This document shows, piece after piece, positions 15,672 through 24,179 of a DNA stretch of 64,000 bases; position 1 is the first letter of the stretch, and every line of letters begins with the position of its first letter. The notes under the pieces were generated by a model. The model was not told the origin of the DNA and ran no database searches. It saw nothing but the letters and a program-made list of their open reading frames with translations. The position numbers were made by a program, and so were the translations under genes. Source of the DNA: Bradyrhizobiaceae bacterium (GTDB lineage: Bacteria; Pseudomonadota; Alphaproteobacteria; Rhizobiales; Xanthobacteraceae); assembly GCA_003105195.1 (NCBI GenBank), contig PQAH01000201.1, forward strand, positions 1 to 64,000, written 5' to 3'.

Positions 15672-18365
15672 TCAGAAGCGTCGGCTGAAGCCGGGGCCGG
15701 CCATGACCGGCCCGGGCCCGCCCGACTGGCGCAGCGAACGCGGACGCGTGTGCACCGGGGCCCGCTGGAACTGCGGCCGCGGCTTGACCAGCGGCCGCGG
15801 CTTCACCAGCGGCTTCGGGGTCACGATCGGCCGCGGCTTCACGATCGGACGCGGCTTCACGGTGATCCCGCTGATCGCCCGCGTGTGCACCTTGATCGGG
15901 TTGCTCGCGGCGCGCGAGTGCACCTTGGCGGGGCCGAGGCTGATCCGTTGCGAATGCGTCGAGCCCCAGCGCTTGTGGTTCAGGTTGATCGAGCCCGAGC
16001 GGTTGTGGCTGAGCGCCGAGGTGTGCGAGCCCTTCTTGCTGTGGCTCACGACCCAGTTGTGCGACTGGAACTTGCCGTGGCTCAGGCTCGGATTGTGCGA
16101 GCCCTGCCGGACGTGGCTGAGCGAGCGGCTGTGCGAGCCGAGCCGGGAGTGGCTGAGCCACGGGTTGTGGGAGCCGAGCCGCGAATGGCTGAGCGACTGG
16201 TTGTGCGAGCCCCAGCGGTGATGGCTGCGCTTCTGGTCGTGGGACGCGAGCTTGCGGTGACTCCAGTGCGGATTGTGCGACCAGTACCGGTAGTGGCTCA
16301 GCGTCCGGCTGTGCGAGCGCCAGCGGTTGTGGCTCTCACGCTGATTGTGCGAGCCGAAGCGGTGGTGGCTGCGCTTGCGCTCGTGCGAGCCGAAGCGGTG
16401 ATGGCTCCAGTAGCGGTAGTGCGAGCGGAAGCGATGGTGGCTGAACTCGGGCGCGTGCGAGCCGAAGCGGTGGTGGCTCATCACGCGGCCGTGCGAGGCG
16501 TACATCGCGTGGCTCACGCCCGGCGCGTGGCCGCCGATCACGGGCGGCGGCGGCAGCGGCACGAAGCCCATGGCCTGGGTCGGGCAGACCTGGTGGATCG
16601 CCACGTCGCCGATGCGGGTGGCGTCGTTGCGGGCGAGCTCCGCCTCGACGACCGCGCCGGCGTCGCCGACATTGATGTCGGTGTCGATCATGTAGGACTG
16701 CGCGAGGCCGGTGGACGGATAGGGCTCGGTCGCGGAGGCCTCGGCGAAGGCGCCTTGCGGCACCACCTCGTCATAGGCGTTCTCGTCGAGCCCCTGGATG
16801 CCGTTCACGGGCGAGTCGTCGGCCTGCTGCTCCTCGCCTTCCTGGTCCGGCACCGCGGGCTGGCCAGGCTGGGCCGCGACCTGCTGCACGCCGGGCTGCG
16901 AGGCAGCCTGGGCGGCCTCGGCGCCGAGCATGTTGCACGGGCCCTCGGGCGAGCAGAGCGCGTCGCCGCTGTTCCAGACGAACTGGTCGGGCTGGGAGAT
17001 GCCCGTATAGCTCGCATTGTAGCCGTAGCCGAAGGCGACGCCGCCGGCGCAGTTCGCCCGCATGTAGGGCTGGCCTTCCTTGCTGCGCGCATAGGTGCCG
17101 ACATCGTAGCGGCCGATGGCGCGCCAGCCGTTCTGGCTGTCGTACTCGTAGCGCAGCGAGCGCGACTCGTGCGGAGTCGCGAAGGCGTTCTCGGCCGAGA
17201 GGCCGAGATTGCGCAGGCCGCCGCGCTCGGCGACCAGCATCACGGGCTTCGGCCCGCAGGCCGCGAACGAGATGTCGCTCACCGGCTGGCTGTGGCCGGC
17301 GCGCGCCACGTCCTCGGGCTTGACGAAGAAGTCGGGCAGCAGGAACTCGCGCTGCACGCTCGAAAGGTCGAAGCCGCCGTCGGGACCGAGGCGCACCGAC
17401 CAGATCGAGTTGCGCTTCTCGTCGTCCGGCAGGTTGTTCCAGTCGGCATTGCCGAAGGCGGGGCTCGACCAGACCGAATAATAGAGGCGGGTCTCGCCGG
17501 TCTCCGCATTGCGCATCACGCCGAGGCCCCACACGCGGCGGCCCGAAGCGGCCAGGTTCCAGCAGTCGGGCGACTGGGAGAAATTGCCGGACGGGCAATC
17601 CTCGATGAGCGCGCGCGAGGACGGATCGAAGGCGATGGGGGCGAGGCTCTTCGGCTGCTTCGACTCCATGTCGAGGAAGCCGGCGCGGCCCTGCACGCCG
17701 TGGTCGAAGGCGCCGAGATCGGTGCCGTCCACGCGGATGCGGTGGATCATGCCGGTCTCGAGGTCGGAGACGAAGAACTGCTTGTTCCAGCGGTCGAAGG
17801 CGATGTTGCCGAGGCCGGCGCCGGTGTTCTGGCGGCCGTTCAGCGTCACCTGCGCGAACAGCACCGGGCGATAGCCGGCATTGCGGTCGAGCCGGTAGAT
17901 CGCGCCGGGACCGCCGGGTCCGAACATGCCGGGCATCCACTGGGAATTGTCGGGCGTGCGGTGCAGGCCGAAGGCCGCCGTGGCCGTGACGTAGATGTTC
18001 GGCCCGTTCTCGCCGTCGAAGGCGACGCCGAACACCTGGCCGATCTCGCCGGCCGTGACCGGGCGGCGCTGCGGCTCGTCGATCCAGTGCTGGCCCTGCG
18101 GCGGCTGGCCGGGGCTGCGCAGGTCGATGATGCTGCCGACCGTGCCGTTGAGGTCGATCGCGGCCTGGGCGCCCTCGCCGGTGACGCCCGAGAAGCGGGT
18201 GACGAAGGCCTCGCCGGGCCGCAAGGGGACGTCCTGCGCGAGCGCCGGAGTCATGGGGAACAGGGCGGCGGCCATCAACGCGGTTCGCAGACCTGCCGGA
18301 CTCAGCAACGGCAAGCGGCGAGAACCCGTCGATGCGGCGCCCCGGACTTCGGTACGAGACTTCAT
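15672..18365 (-). CDS. Exported beta-propeller-like protein with 29 tandem Ser-His hexapeptide repeats
   Basis: The 897-residue protein starts at ATG 18365, with GGAG 8 bp upstream. A longer frame to 18599 only adds unlikely Cys/Gly-rich sequence. A signal peptide ends at PALA (about 43). Residues about 50-500 look like an NHL- or gluconolactonase-type propeller (GLGNIAFDRWNKQFFVSDLE, IYVTATAAFGLHR). Residues about 510-617 are a Gln/Glu/Ala/Pro linker. Residues 618-791 are 29 uninterrupted SHxxxx units, usually SHxRxG alternating with SHN-x-x-L. Residues 836-865 are five VKPRP(I/L)-type hexapeptides. The mature C-terminal third is very basic and His-rich. Possible roles are metal binding, polyanion or cell-wall binding, or a repeat-built fibre or beta-solenoid. 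I know of no named family for the repeat. Confidence 0.8.
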   Translation of the reverse strand: MKSRTEVRGAASTGSRRLPLLSPAGLRTALMAAALFPMTPALAQDVPLRPGEAFVTRFSGVTGEGAQAAIDLNGTVGSIIDLRSPGQPPQGQHWIDEPQRRPVTAGEIGQVFGVAFDGENGPNIYVTATAAFGLHRTPDNSQWMPGMFGPGGPGAIYRLDRNAGYRPVLFAQVTLNGRQNTGAGLGNIAFDRWNKQFFVSDLETGMIHRIRVDGTDLGAFDHGVQGRAGFLDMESKQPKSLAPIAFDPSSRALIEDCPSGNFSQSPDCWNLAASGRRVWGLGVMRNAETGETRLYYSVWSSPAFGNADWNNLPDDEKRNSIWSVRLGPDGGFDLSSVQREFLLPDFFVKPEDVARAGHSQPVSDISFAACGPKPVMLVAERGGLRNLGLSAENAFATPHESRSLRYEYDSQNGWRAIGRYDVGTYARSKEGQPYMRANCAGGVAFGYGYNASYTGISQPDQFVWNSGDALCSPEGPCNMLGAEAAQAASQPGVQQVAAQPGQPAVPDQEGEEQQADDSPVNGIQGLDENAYDEVVPQGAFAEASATEPYPSTGLAQSYMIDTDINVGDAGAVVEAELARNDATRIGDVAIHQVCPTQAMGFVPLPPPPVIGGHAPGVSHAMYASHGRVMSHHRFGSHAPEFSHHRFRSHYRYWSHHRFGSHERKRSHHRFGSHNQRESHNRWRSHSRTLSHYRYWSHNPHWSHRKLASHDQKRSHHRWGSHNQSLSHSRLGSHNPWLSHSRLGSHSRSLSHVRQGSHNPSLSHGKFQSHNWVVSHSKKGSHTSALSHNRSGSINLNHKRWGSTHSQRISLGPAKVHSRAASNPIKVHTRAISGITVKPRPIVKPRPIVTPKPLVKPRPLVKPRPQFQRAPVHTRPRSLRQSGGPGPVMAGPGFSRRF
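15771..15860 (-). repeat. Five tandem VKPRP(I/L) hexapeptide repeats
   Basis: Ninety bases encode VKPRPI, VKPRPI, VTPKPL, VKPRPL, VKPRPQ, that is residues 836-865 of the SH-repeat protein. The period is again six residues, with Pro at positions 3 and 5 and a positive charge in nearly every unit. Extended Lys-Pro repeats often span the periplasm or bind anionic polymers. Confidence 0.85.
15993..16514 (-). repeat. 29 x 18-bp coding repeat (SHxxxx), 36-bp higher-order unit
   Basis: Every 18 bases the coding strand has a Ser-His codon pair, 29 times without a gap (522 bp). Serine codons alternate strictly between AGC/AGT (15 units) and TCG/TCC (14 units) along the whole array. AGY and TCN cannot interconvert by one substitution, so the original duplication unit was 36 bp (12 residues). 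Units differ in the four x positions, so the array is old or diversified. It is coding, not a CRISPR. Confidence 0.9.
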
Positions 18366-18610
18366 GGGGAGTGCTCCATCTGGTTCATCGTCGTGCCACC
18401 TCATCGGCGCATGCGGGCACGCGCCGTTCTCGCCGTCAGATTGGTCGCCCCCGCGCGCGAACGGGTTCACGGCCGCGGCGCGCGTGAACGGGTATTCGGG
18501 TCGGAAGCAGAAAGGGTTGATGCAGGAGCCGCAGCCCATTGGGGCGGGCGAACCGCAGCCCCGGGCCGAGGATGCGGCGCCCGCTTCTCGCGGAGACACG
18601 CCGCAGGCGG

Positions 18611-19090
18611 TCAGACCCGTGCCGATCCGATGTACTTGCGGACGCGGGACACGACCGTTGCGACGACATAGATCCAGGTCACGATGGCCCCGAAGCCGAA
18701 CATTGCGCGGCCGACCATTCCGCCAATCGATCCGGGGATGATGGCCCCGGTCCCCGTGAAGACCCGCTCCCCGGGACCGAACGCGATCCAGGAGCCAAGC
18801 GCCGCGAGCGCGACGACGATCGTGAGCCCGCCCAGGTCATAGCCCAAGCGGAGCCAGAGCGGCGCCCGGCGCGGAAGCTCGGTCTCGCCGTCCTCCATGG
18901 CGAGGGACGCCCGAATCGCGAGCAAGACTCCGCTAACCAAGAACACAAGACCCGCCGCAACGACGAGCCACGGAGGGCCGTCACTCGCCCTCGCGCCGGG
19001 CGGCGGCACAATTCCGGCGCCGACCATCGACAGATAGGTCCCGAAGGCGATCAATCCGACGCCGATCGCAAGTCCCGTCTTGTCCACCAT
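18611..19090 (-). CDS. Small integral membrane protein, function unknown
   Basis: The 159-residue protein has four predicted membrane helices (about 7-29, 41-60, 85-105 and 120-148). A short charged loop between helices 2 and 3 reads MEDGETELPRRAP. I do not recognise a family. It starts divergently from the hydantoinase gene (176 bp between starts). It ends 246 bp before the start of the SH-repeat protein gene on the same strand, so it might head that transcript. Confidence 0.7.
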   Translation of the reverse strand: MVDKTGLAIGVGLIAFGTYLSMVGAGIVPPPGARASDGPPWLVVAAGLVFLVSGVLLAIRASLAMEDGETELPRRAPLWLRLGYDLGGLTIVVALAALGSWIAFGPGERVFTGTGAIIPGSIGGMVGRAMFGFGAIVTWIYVVATVVSRVRKYIGSARV

Positions 19091-19266
19091 GCGCTGCCGA
19101 AAGGCCCTGACACCGGCCGTCGCCGAGACGCCAAGTCTGCAGGAGCTTCATTGCCAAACCGTTGTGACCGGCGGCTCCGGGCCGCGCTCGCGCCCCAGCC
19201 GGCGCGCGGGCGAGCTTTGAAATCCAACCGAAAAGATGGAATAGAGGGCCCGACACGGAGCCGGGC

Positions 19267-20682
19267 ATGACCTTCGACACCATCATCCGCGGCGGCACGG
19301 TCGCGACCGCGGCCGACACCTTCGCGTGCGACATCGGCATCGTGGACGGGCGGATCGCGGCGCTCGGCACCAGCCTCGGCGCGGCGCGCGAGACCGTGGA
19401 CGCGGCCGGCCGGCTGGTGCTGCCGGGCGGCATCGACAGCCATGTGCATCTCGCGCAGCCCTCCGGGCCCGGCATCGTGATGGCGGACGACTTCGAAAGC
19501 GGCACCCGGGCGGCGGCGTTCGGCGGCAACACCTTGGTGCTGCCCTTCGCGATGCAGCAGAAGGGCGAGAGCCTGCGCGAGGTCGTGAAGGCCTATCACG
19601 CCAAGGCGGAGGGCCAGTGCTACGTGGACGTCTCGTTCCACCTGATCATCGCCGACGCGACCGACCGCGTGCTCGGCCAGGAGCTGCCGGCGCTGGTCGC
19701 CGACGGCTACACCTCGTTCAAGGTGTTCATGACCTACGAGGGGCTCGCACTCTCGGACCTCGAGATGCTCGAGGTGATGAGCGTCGCGCGCGAGACCGGC
19801 GCGCTGGTGATGATCCACGCCGAGAACTACGACGCGATCCGCTTCCTCACCGACCGGCTCGAGCGCGCCGGCAAGACCGCCCCGCGATATCACGCGGCCT
19901 CGCGGCCGATCCCGGTGGAGCGCGAGGCGACGCACCGGGCGATCTCGCTCGCCGAGCTCACCGACGTGCCGATCATGATCGTGCACGTCTCGAACGGCGA
20001 GGCCATGGAGGAGATCCGCCGCGCGCAGCAGAAGGGGCTCCGGGTCTACGGCGAGACCTGCCCGCAATACCTGGTGCTGACCGAGAAGGACCTCGCGGGC
20101 CTCAACATGGAGGGCGCGCGCTATGTCTGCTCCCCGCCCCCGCGCGACGAAGCGAGCCAGCGGGCGTGCTGGGCCGGGCTCGAGCAGAAGGTGTTCGCGC
20201 TGTTCTCCTCGGACCACTGCCCGTTCCGCTACGACGACCCGCAGGGCAAGCTCACTCCGAAGGGGCGGACCAGCTTCCGCTGGGTGCCGAACGGGATTCC
20301 CGGCGTCGAGACCCGGCTGCCGATCCTGTTCTCGGAGGGGGTGAAGAAAGGCCGCATCAGCCTCAACGACTTCGTCGCGCTCACGGCGACCAACCACGCG
20401 CGGATGTACGGGCTCTACCCGCGCAAGGGCACGATCGCGGTCGGCGCCGATGCCGACCTCGCGATCTGGGATCCGGAACGGCAGGTGACGATCTCGCAGC
20501 GCCTGTTGCACCACGGCTCGGACTACACGCCCTACGAGGGCCTCGCGGTCACGGGCTGGCCGGTCTCCACCATGGTGCGCGGGCGCTTCGTGGTGCGCGA
20601 CGGCGAGCTGGTCGGGACGAAAGGAAGCGGCGCCTACGTGCCGCGGGCGAAGTCGCCCTATGCGGTACCGCGGCCGTCGTAG
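19267..20682 (+). CDS. Dihydropyrimidinase / D-hydantoinase family amidohydrolase
   Basis: This cytoplasmic zinc enzyme hydrolyses cyclic amides such as dihydropyrimidines or 5-substituted hydantoins. The 471-residue protein has all expected ligands: His59 and His61 (GIDSHVHL), a carboxylatable Lys152 (SFKVFMTY), His184 (MIHAEN), His240 (IVHVSN) and Asp316 (FSSDHCPF). Start ATG 19267 follows GGAG by six bases. It is a single transcription unit here. Nearby purine and amino-acid catabolic genes suggest a role in N-heterocycle use; allantoinase is a related alternative, but the SFKVFMTYEG region favours dihydropyrimidinase. Confidence 0.92.
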   Translation: MTFDTIIRGGTVATAADTFACDIGIVDGRIAALGTSLGAARETVDAAGRLVLPGGIDSHVHLAQPSGPGIVMADDFESGTRAAAFGGNTLVLPFAMQQKGESLREVVKAYHAKAEGQCYVDVSFHLIIADATDRVLGQELPALVADGYTSFKVFMTYEGLALSDLEMLEVMSVARETGALVMIHAENYDAIRFLTDRLERAGKTAPRYHAASRPIPVEREATHRAISLAELTDVPIMIVHVSNGEAMEEIRRAQQKGLRVYGETCPQYLVLTEKDLAGLNMEGARYVCSPPPRDEASQRACWAGLEQKVFALFSSDHCPFRYDDPQGKLTPKGRTSFRWVPNGIPGVETRLPILFSEGVKKGRISLNDFVALTATNHARMYGLYPRKGTIAVGADADLAIWDPERQVTISQRLLHHGSDYTPYEGLAVTGWPVSTMVRGRFVVRDGELVGTKGSGAYVPRAKSPYAVPRPS

Positions 20683-20752
20683 GGTGGATCAGCGACGCGG
20701 GTATTCCGCCGCCGGAGCATCGTCGCGGACTGCAGCTGTGTCGGGGTTCCCT

Positions 20753-20769
20753 TCCCCCCTTGTGGGGGA
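20753..20769. terminator. Small hairpin between convergent hydantoinase and regulator genes
   Basis: tccccc (20753-20758) pairs with ggggga (20764-20769) around a 5-nt loop, within the 115-bp convergent spacer. Without T runs it is a weak candidate for a terminator; similar TTCCCCCCTTGTGGGGGA strings occur as dispersed elements in related genomes. Confidence 0.35.
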
Positions 20770-20797
20770 GTGAGCCGGCCCAGGGCGCGGCATCGCG

Positions 20798-21826
20798 TCA
20801 AGCGTCACTCCGCACGGCGGCCGGCACGGCGAAGCGCTTGCGGTAGTCCCCGGGTGACAGCTGTGTGATGCGGCGGAAGAGGCGGCGGAAGAAGGCCGGG
20901 TCCTCGTAACCGACCTGCCAGCTGATCTCGTCGACCGAGCTCTGCGTGCGCTCGAGCCGCCGCTTCGCCTCCTCGATGCGCAGGCGCTGGACATAGGCGA
21001 TCGGCGCCATGCCGGTCGCGGCCGTGAAACGGCGCTTGAAGGTGCGCTCGGTGAGGCCCGAGCGGCGCACCATCTCGGCGATGGGGTTGGCGACCGCGTG
21101 GTGCGTGCGCAGCCAGTCCTGGACGTCGGCGATCACGGCGTCGCCGTGATCGCGCGGCGCGTCGAAGGTCACATAGGGTGCAAGCCCCTCCTGGTGCGCC
21201 TGCAGGGCGAAGAACTTCGTCACCGACTGCGCGGCCGCGGCGCCGGCGTGCCGGGCGATCAGGTAGAGCACCAGGTCGTGCCAGGACGTCGAGGCGCCGC
21301 AGGACACGAGCTCTTCGCGGGGCCCCGCACTCACCAGCACCTTCTCGGGATGCACGCGCACGTCCGGATAGCAACGGCGGAAGGAATGCGCATAGGACCA
21401 GTGTATGGTCGTCTCGCGCCCGTCGAACAGGCCCGTCTCGGCGATCAGGAACACGCCGGAACAGGCCGAGCAGATCATCGCGCCGGCGCGGTGCATCGCG
21501 CGCAGCCAATCCACCAGCCCGTCATAGCGGCCCTTGCGCCAGGCGCCCCCCGGCACAAGGAGCGACGGCACGATGACGATATCGGTACGCGGGACATCCG
21601 CGACCGCGCGATGCACCGGCAGTGGCAGGCCGCTGGCGAGCATCATCGCCCCCGCCGCGGCGCCGACGATCTCGACGACGAAAGGCGGCTTCTTTCCGAT
21701 GATCCTGTCGAAGCCCGCGGCCACGTGCGCGAACTCGAGCACGTCGTACATGCCGCCGATACTCGACACGGTCGCCTCCGGAATGGCGACGAGCGAGACG
21801 TGCAGCGTCTCCTGCGAGCGGCTCAT
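20798..21826 (-). CDS. GlxA-type transcriptional regulator (DJ-1/PfpI plus AraC domains)
   Basis: The N-terminal half resembles DJ-1/PfpI amidotransferase-like sensor domains, with the Cys-containing elbow MICSACSGVFLIAETGLFDG. The C-terminal 100 residues are an AraC/XylS helix-turn-helix pair (TERTFKRRFTAATGMAPIAY and YEDPAFFRRLFRR). Start MSRSQETLHVSLVAIPEA at 21826 is the family's usual beginning; a frame to 21892 adds 22 improbable residues. It is divergent from the methyltransferase gene (152 bp between starts), its most likely target. The ligand is unknown. Confidence 0.88.
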   Translation of the reverse strand: MSRSQETLHVSLVAIPEATVSSIGGMYDVLEFAHVAAGFDRIIGKKPPFVVEIVGAAAGAMMLASGLPLPVHRAVADVPRTDIVIVPSLLVPGGAWRKGRYDGLVDWLRAMHRAGAMICSACSGVFLIAETGLFDGRETTIHWSYAHSFRRCYPDVRVHPEKVLVSAGPREELVSCGASTSWHDLVLYLIARHAGAAAAQSVTKFFALQAHQEGLAPYVTFDAPRDHGDAVIADVQDWLRTHHAVANPIAEMVRRSGLTERTFKRRFTAATGMAPIAYVQRLRIEEAKRRLERTQSSVDEISWQVGYEDPAFFRRLFRRITQLSPGDYRKRFAVPAAVRSDA

Positions 21827-21965
21827 TGTCTGCCTTGCGGATCCGGTGTCGTGTGTCGCCGCAAATTGGCACGAACGGACCGGTCCTGTCACGGCTGCCT
21901 CTGACGCCGCGCGCCGGATTGCCGCAAGAGAGCACCCGACCGCGGCGCGTGCCGCGCCGCGCAGC

Positions 21966-21970
21966 GGAGG
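21966..21970 (+). promoter_or_regulatory. GGAGG ribosome-binding site of the methyltransferase gene
   Basis: GGAGG precedes ATG 21979 by eight bases. It fixes that start against a frame open back to 21826. Confidence 0.6.
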
Positions 21971-21978
21971 ATCCCGAC

Positions 21979-23037
21979 ATGCAAATGGACCAGACCAGGC
22001 TCGACTCGCTCCTCGGACAGGTGGTCAACGACCTCGCCGCCGGCTATGCCGGCGTCATGGTCAGCATCGGCGACAAGCTCGGACTCTACCGGGCGATGGC
22101 CGGCGCCGGCCCGATCACCTCGGCGGAGCTCGCGAAACGCACCAGGTGCGCCGAGCGCTACGTGCGGGAATGGCTCAACGCCCAGGCCGCGGGCGGCTAC
22201 GTCACCTATCATCCGACCAGCGGCACCTACGAGCTCACCGCCGAGCAGGCCTTCGTGCTCGCCGACGAGGCGAGCCCCGCCCATTTCACGCCGGCCTGGC
22301 AGGTGGTGGCGTCGATGTGGTCCGACGAGGACAAGGCGATCGAGGCGTTCCGCACCGGCAAGGGCGTCGCCTGGGGCGATCACGACCACCGCCTGCATTG
22401 CGGCGTCGCGGCCTTCTATCGCAATGCCTATCGCGGCAGCCTCGTGCCGCAATGGATCCCCGCCCTCGACGGCGTCGTCGAGGCGCTCGAGCGCGGCATC
22501 GAGGTCGCCGACGTCGGCTGCGGCCACGGACACTCCACGATCCTCATGGCCGAGGCGTTCCCCGATTCGCGCTTCGTCGGCTTCGACGTGCACGCCGAAT
22601 CGATCGAGGCTGCCCGGCAGAATGCGGCCAAGGCCGGCGTCGCCGGCCGCGTCCGCTTCGAGGTCGCCAAGGCGGATGCGTACCCGGGCAACGAGTTCGG
22701 CCTGATCTGCTTCTTCGATTGCCTGCACGACATGGGCCGCCCGGCCGCGGCGGTCGAGCATGCCGCCAAGGCGCTCGCGCCGGGGGGCACCGTGCTCCTG
22801 GTGGAGCCGTTCGCCGAGGACCGCATCGAGAAGAATCTCAACCCGGTCGGCCGCCTGTACTATTCGGCCTCGACGACCATGTGCGTCGCCCATGCGATCT
22901 CCGAGCGCGGCACGCACGCGCTCGGCGCGCAGGCCGGCGAGGCACGGCTCGCCGAGATCTTCGCGGCCGCCGGCTTCTCCCACTTCCGCCGCGCGCTGCA
23001 GACGCCGTTCAACCTCGTCCTGGAGGCGCGGCTTTGA
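21979..23037 (+). CDS. Class I SAM-dependent methyltransferase with winged-helix N-terminal domain
   Basis: The 352-residue protein has an N-terminal winged-helix-like dimerisation domain (ITSAELAKRTRCAERYVREW) and a Rossmann methyltransferase domain. Motif I is VADVGCGHGHS near residue 175, followed by FVGFDVHAESIE and FDCLHDMGRP. This layout is common in transcriptional-regulator-like or small-molecule methyltransferases. The substrate cannot be inferred. It is monocistronic and divergent from the GlxA-type regulator, which may control it. Confidence 0.85.
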   Translation: MQMDQTRLDSLLGQVVNDLAAGYAGVMVSIGDKLGLYRAMAGAGPITSAELAKRTRCAERYVREWLNAQAAGGYVTYHPTSGTYELTAEQAFVLADEASPAHFTPAWQVVASMWSDEDKAIEAFRTGKGVAWGDHDHRLHCGVAAFYRNAYRGSLVPQWIPALDGVVEALERGIEVADVGCGHGHSTILMAEAFPDSRFVGFDVHAESIEAARQNAAKAGVAGRVRFEVAKADAYPGNEFGLICFFDCLHDMGRPAAAVEHAAKALAPGGTVLLVEPFAEDRIEKNLNPVGRLYYSASTTMCVAHAISERGTHALGAQAGEARLAEIFAAAGFSHFRRALQTPFNLVLEARL

Positions 23038-23066
23038 AGGTGTGGCTCGTCTCGCTCCTGCGCGAC

Positions 23067-23095
23067 CTGATGGCCGGACTCGTCCCGGCCATCAG
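23067..23095. terminator. 11-bp perfect hairpin between convergent genes (MAGLVPAI-type element)
   Basis: ctgatggccgg (23067-23077) and ccggccatcag (23085-23095) pair completely around a 7-nt loop. It sits between the converging methyltransferase and dehydrogenase stops and probably ends both transcripts. Its + strand translates as LMAGLVPAIS, the mark of a widespread Rhizobiales intergenic repeat. Confidence 0.6.
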
Positions 23096-23135
23096 CACAC
23101 TGCTGCAACTCAGGCACCTGCGCGCCGACCGGCGC

Positions 23136-24116
23136 CTAGACGACCTGATTGCGGATCTCCGTCTCGCCGCGCCAGAGACGCTCGAGGTTCTCGAGCAGGA
23201 GGTCGAGCACGTTGTCCTCGTAGCGGCGGGTCTCGCCCGCCGTATGCGGCGTGATCAGCGCGTTCGGCAGCGCCCACAGCGGCGAGGCCGCGGGCAGCGG
23301 CTCCTCGACCGTGGTGTCGATGCCGGCGCCGGCGATGCGGCCTTCCTTCAGCGCCGCCACTAGCGCGGCCTCGTCGACGACGCGGCCGCGTGCCACGTTG
23401 ACCAGGAAGGCCGACGGCTTCATGGCGGCGAGCGCGCTCCCGTCGATCAGGCGCTCGGTCTCGGGCGTGAGCGGACAGGTGAGCGCGACCACGTCGGCCT
23501 GCGGCAAATGCGCCATGACGCGGGACTGGGGGATCACCTCGTCGGCCGCCTCGGCGCCGGAGGTCACGTCGCGCTTGGCGCCGACCACGTACATGCCGAA
23601 GGCGCGCGCGAGGCCGGCGAGGTGCGCGCCGATCCGGCCGAGCCCGACGATCAAGAGGGTCTTGCCGCCGAGCTCGTCCTCGCGCTGGTCGAGGTCGGAG
23701 ATCATGCCGCGCCAGTGACGCTGCGCCTGATTGTCGCGCGCGACATGGAGCTGGCGCGCGAGCGCCAGGGTCAGCGCCATGGCGTGCTCGGCGACCGCGC
23801 GGGCGTTCACGCCCTGGGCGCTCGCCAGGCGGACGCCGGCGGCGCGCAGCGCCTCGCGGTCGTACTGGTCGGTGCCGGCGCTGATCGACTGGATGAAGGC
23901 GAGATTGCCGGCGCGCGCGAGGAGGTCGTCGCGCCAGAGGCCGGAGACCGAGAGGACGTGCGCTTCGCCGATCCGCGCCTCGAGCTCCTCGCGGCTGCGC
24001 ACCTCGACGTGGCGGATGCCGGTGTCGCGCAGCGCGAACCGCTCCGACATGCGATAGGCGACGTGGGCGAAGAGAACCGTCAGTTGCTCCCGCGGCGGGA
24101 GGCGGCGTGCGGACAT
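23136..24116 (-). CDS. D-2-hydroxyacid dehydrogenase family protein
   Basis: This NAD(P)-dependent oxidoreductase of 326 residues interconverts 2-oxo and D-2-hydroxy acids. The nucleotide-binding motif is VGLGRIGAHLAG. The catalytic Arg lies in NVARGRVVDE, the Glu in TTVEEPLP and the His in ITPHTAGE. The substrate is unknown (glyoxylate/hydroxypyruvate type possible). It lies 63 bp upstream of the D-threonine-aldolase-like gene in the same direction, probably as an operon. Confidence 0.9.
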   Translation of the reverse strand: MSARRLPPREQLTVLFAHVAYRMSERFALRDTGIRHVEVRSREELEARIGEAHVLSVSGLWRDDLLARAGNLAFIQSISAGTDQYDREALRAAGVRLASAQGVNARAVAEHAMALTLALARQLHVARDNQAQRHWRGMISDLDQREDELGGKTLLIVGLGRIGAHLAGLARAFGMYVVGAKRDVTSGAEAADEVIPQSRVMAHLPQADVVALTCPLTPETERLIDGSALAAMKPSAFLVNVARGRVVDEAALVAALKEGRIAGAGIDTTVEEPLPAASPLWALPNALITPHTAGETRRYEDNVLDLLLENLERLWRGETEIRNQVV

Positions 24117-24179
24117 GGATCAGCCCTTGCGGAATGGAACGCGCGAGGGCCGGCACTATAGCGGAGTCGGGGGGGAGCG

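Noticed and set aside
15993..16514. CRISPR-like regular repeat
   Set aside because: The 18-bp period has no unique spacers; the conserved part is a Ser-His codon pair inside one open frame.
18366..18599. N-terminal extension of the SH-repeat protein to 18599
   Set aside because: The extension would precede an intact signal peptide and is Cys/Gly/Pro-rich without family support; ATG 18365 has a ribosome-binding site.
15465..18671. Very long plus-strand open frame (over 1000 codons) opposite the SH-repeat gene
   Set aside because: It mirrors the minus-strand gene; high G+C removes stops from the antisense frame. It has no domain or start signal, whereas the minus strand has signal peptide, propeller and repeat.
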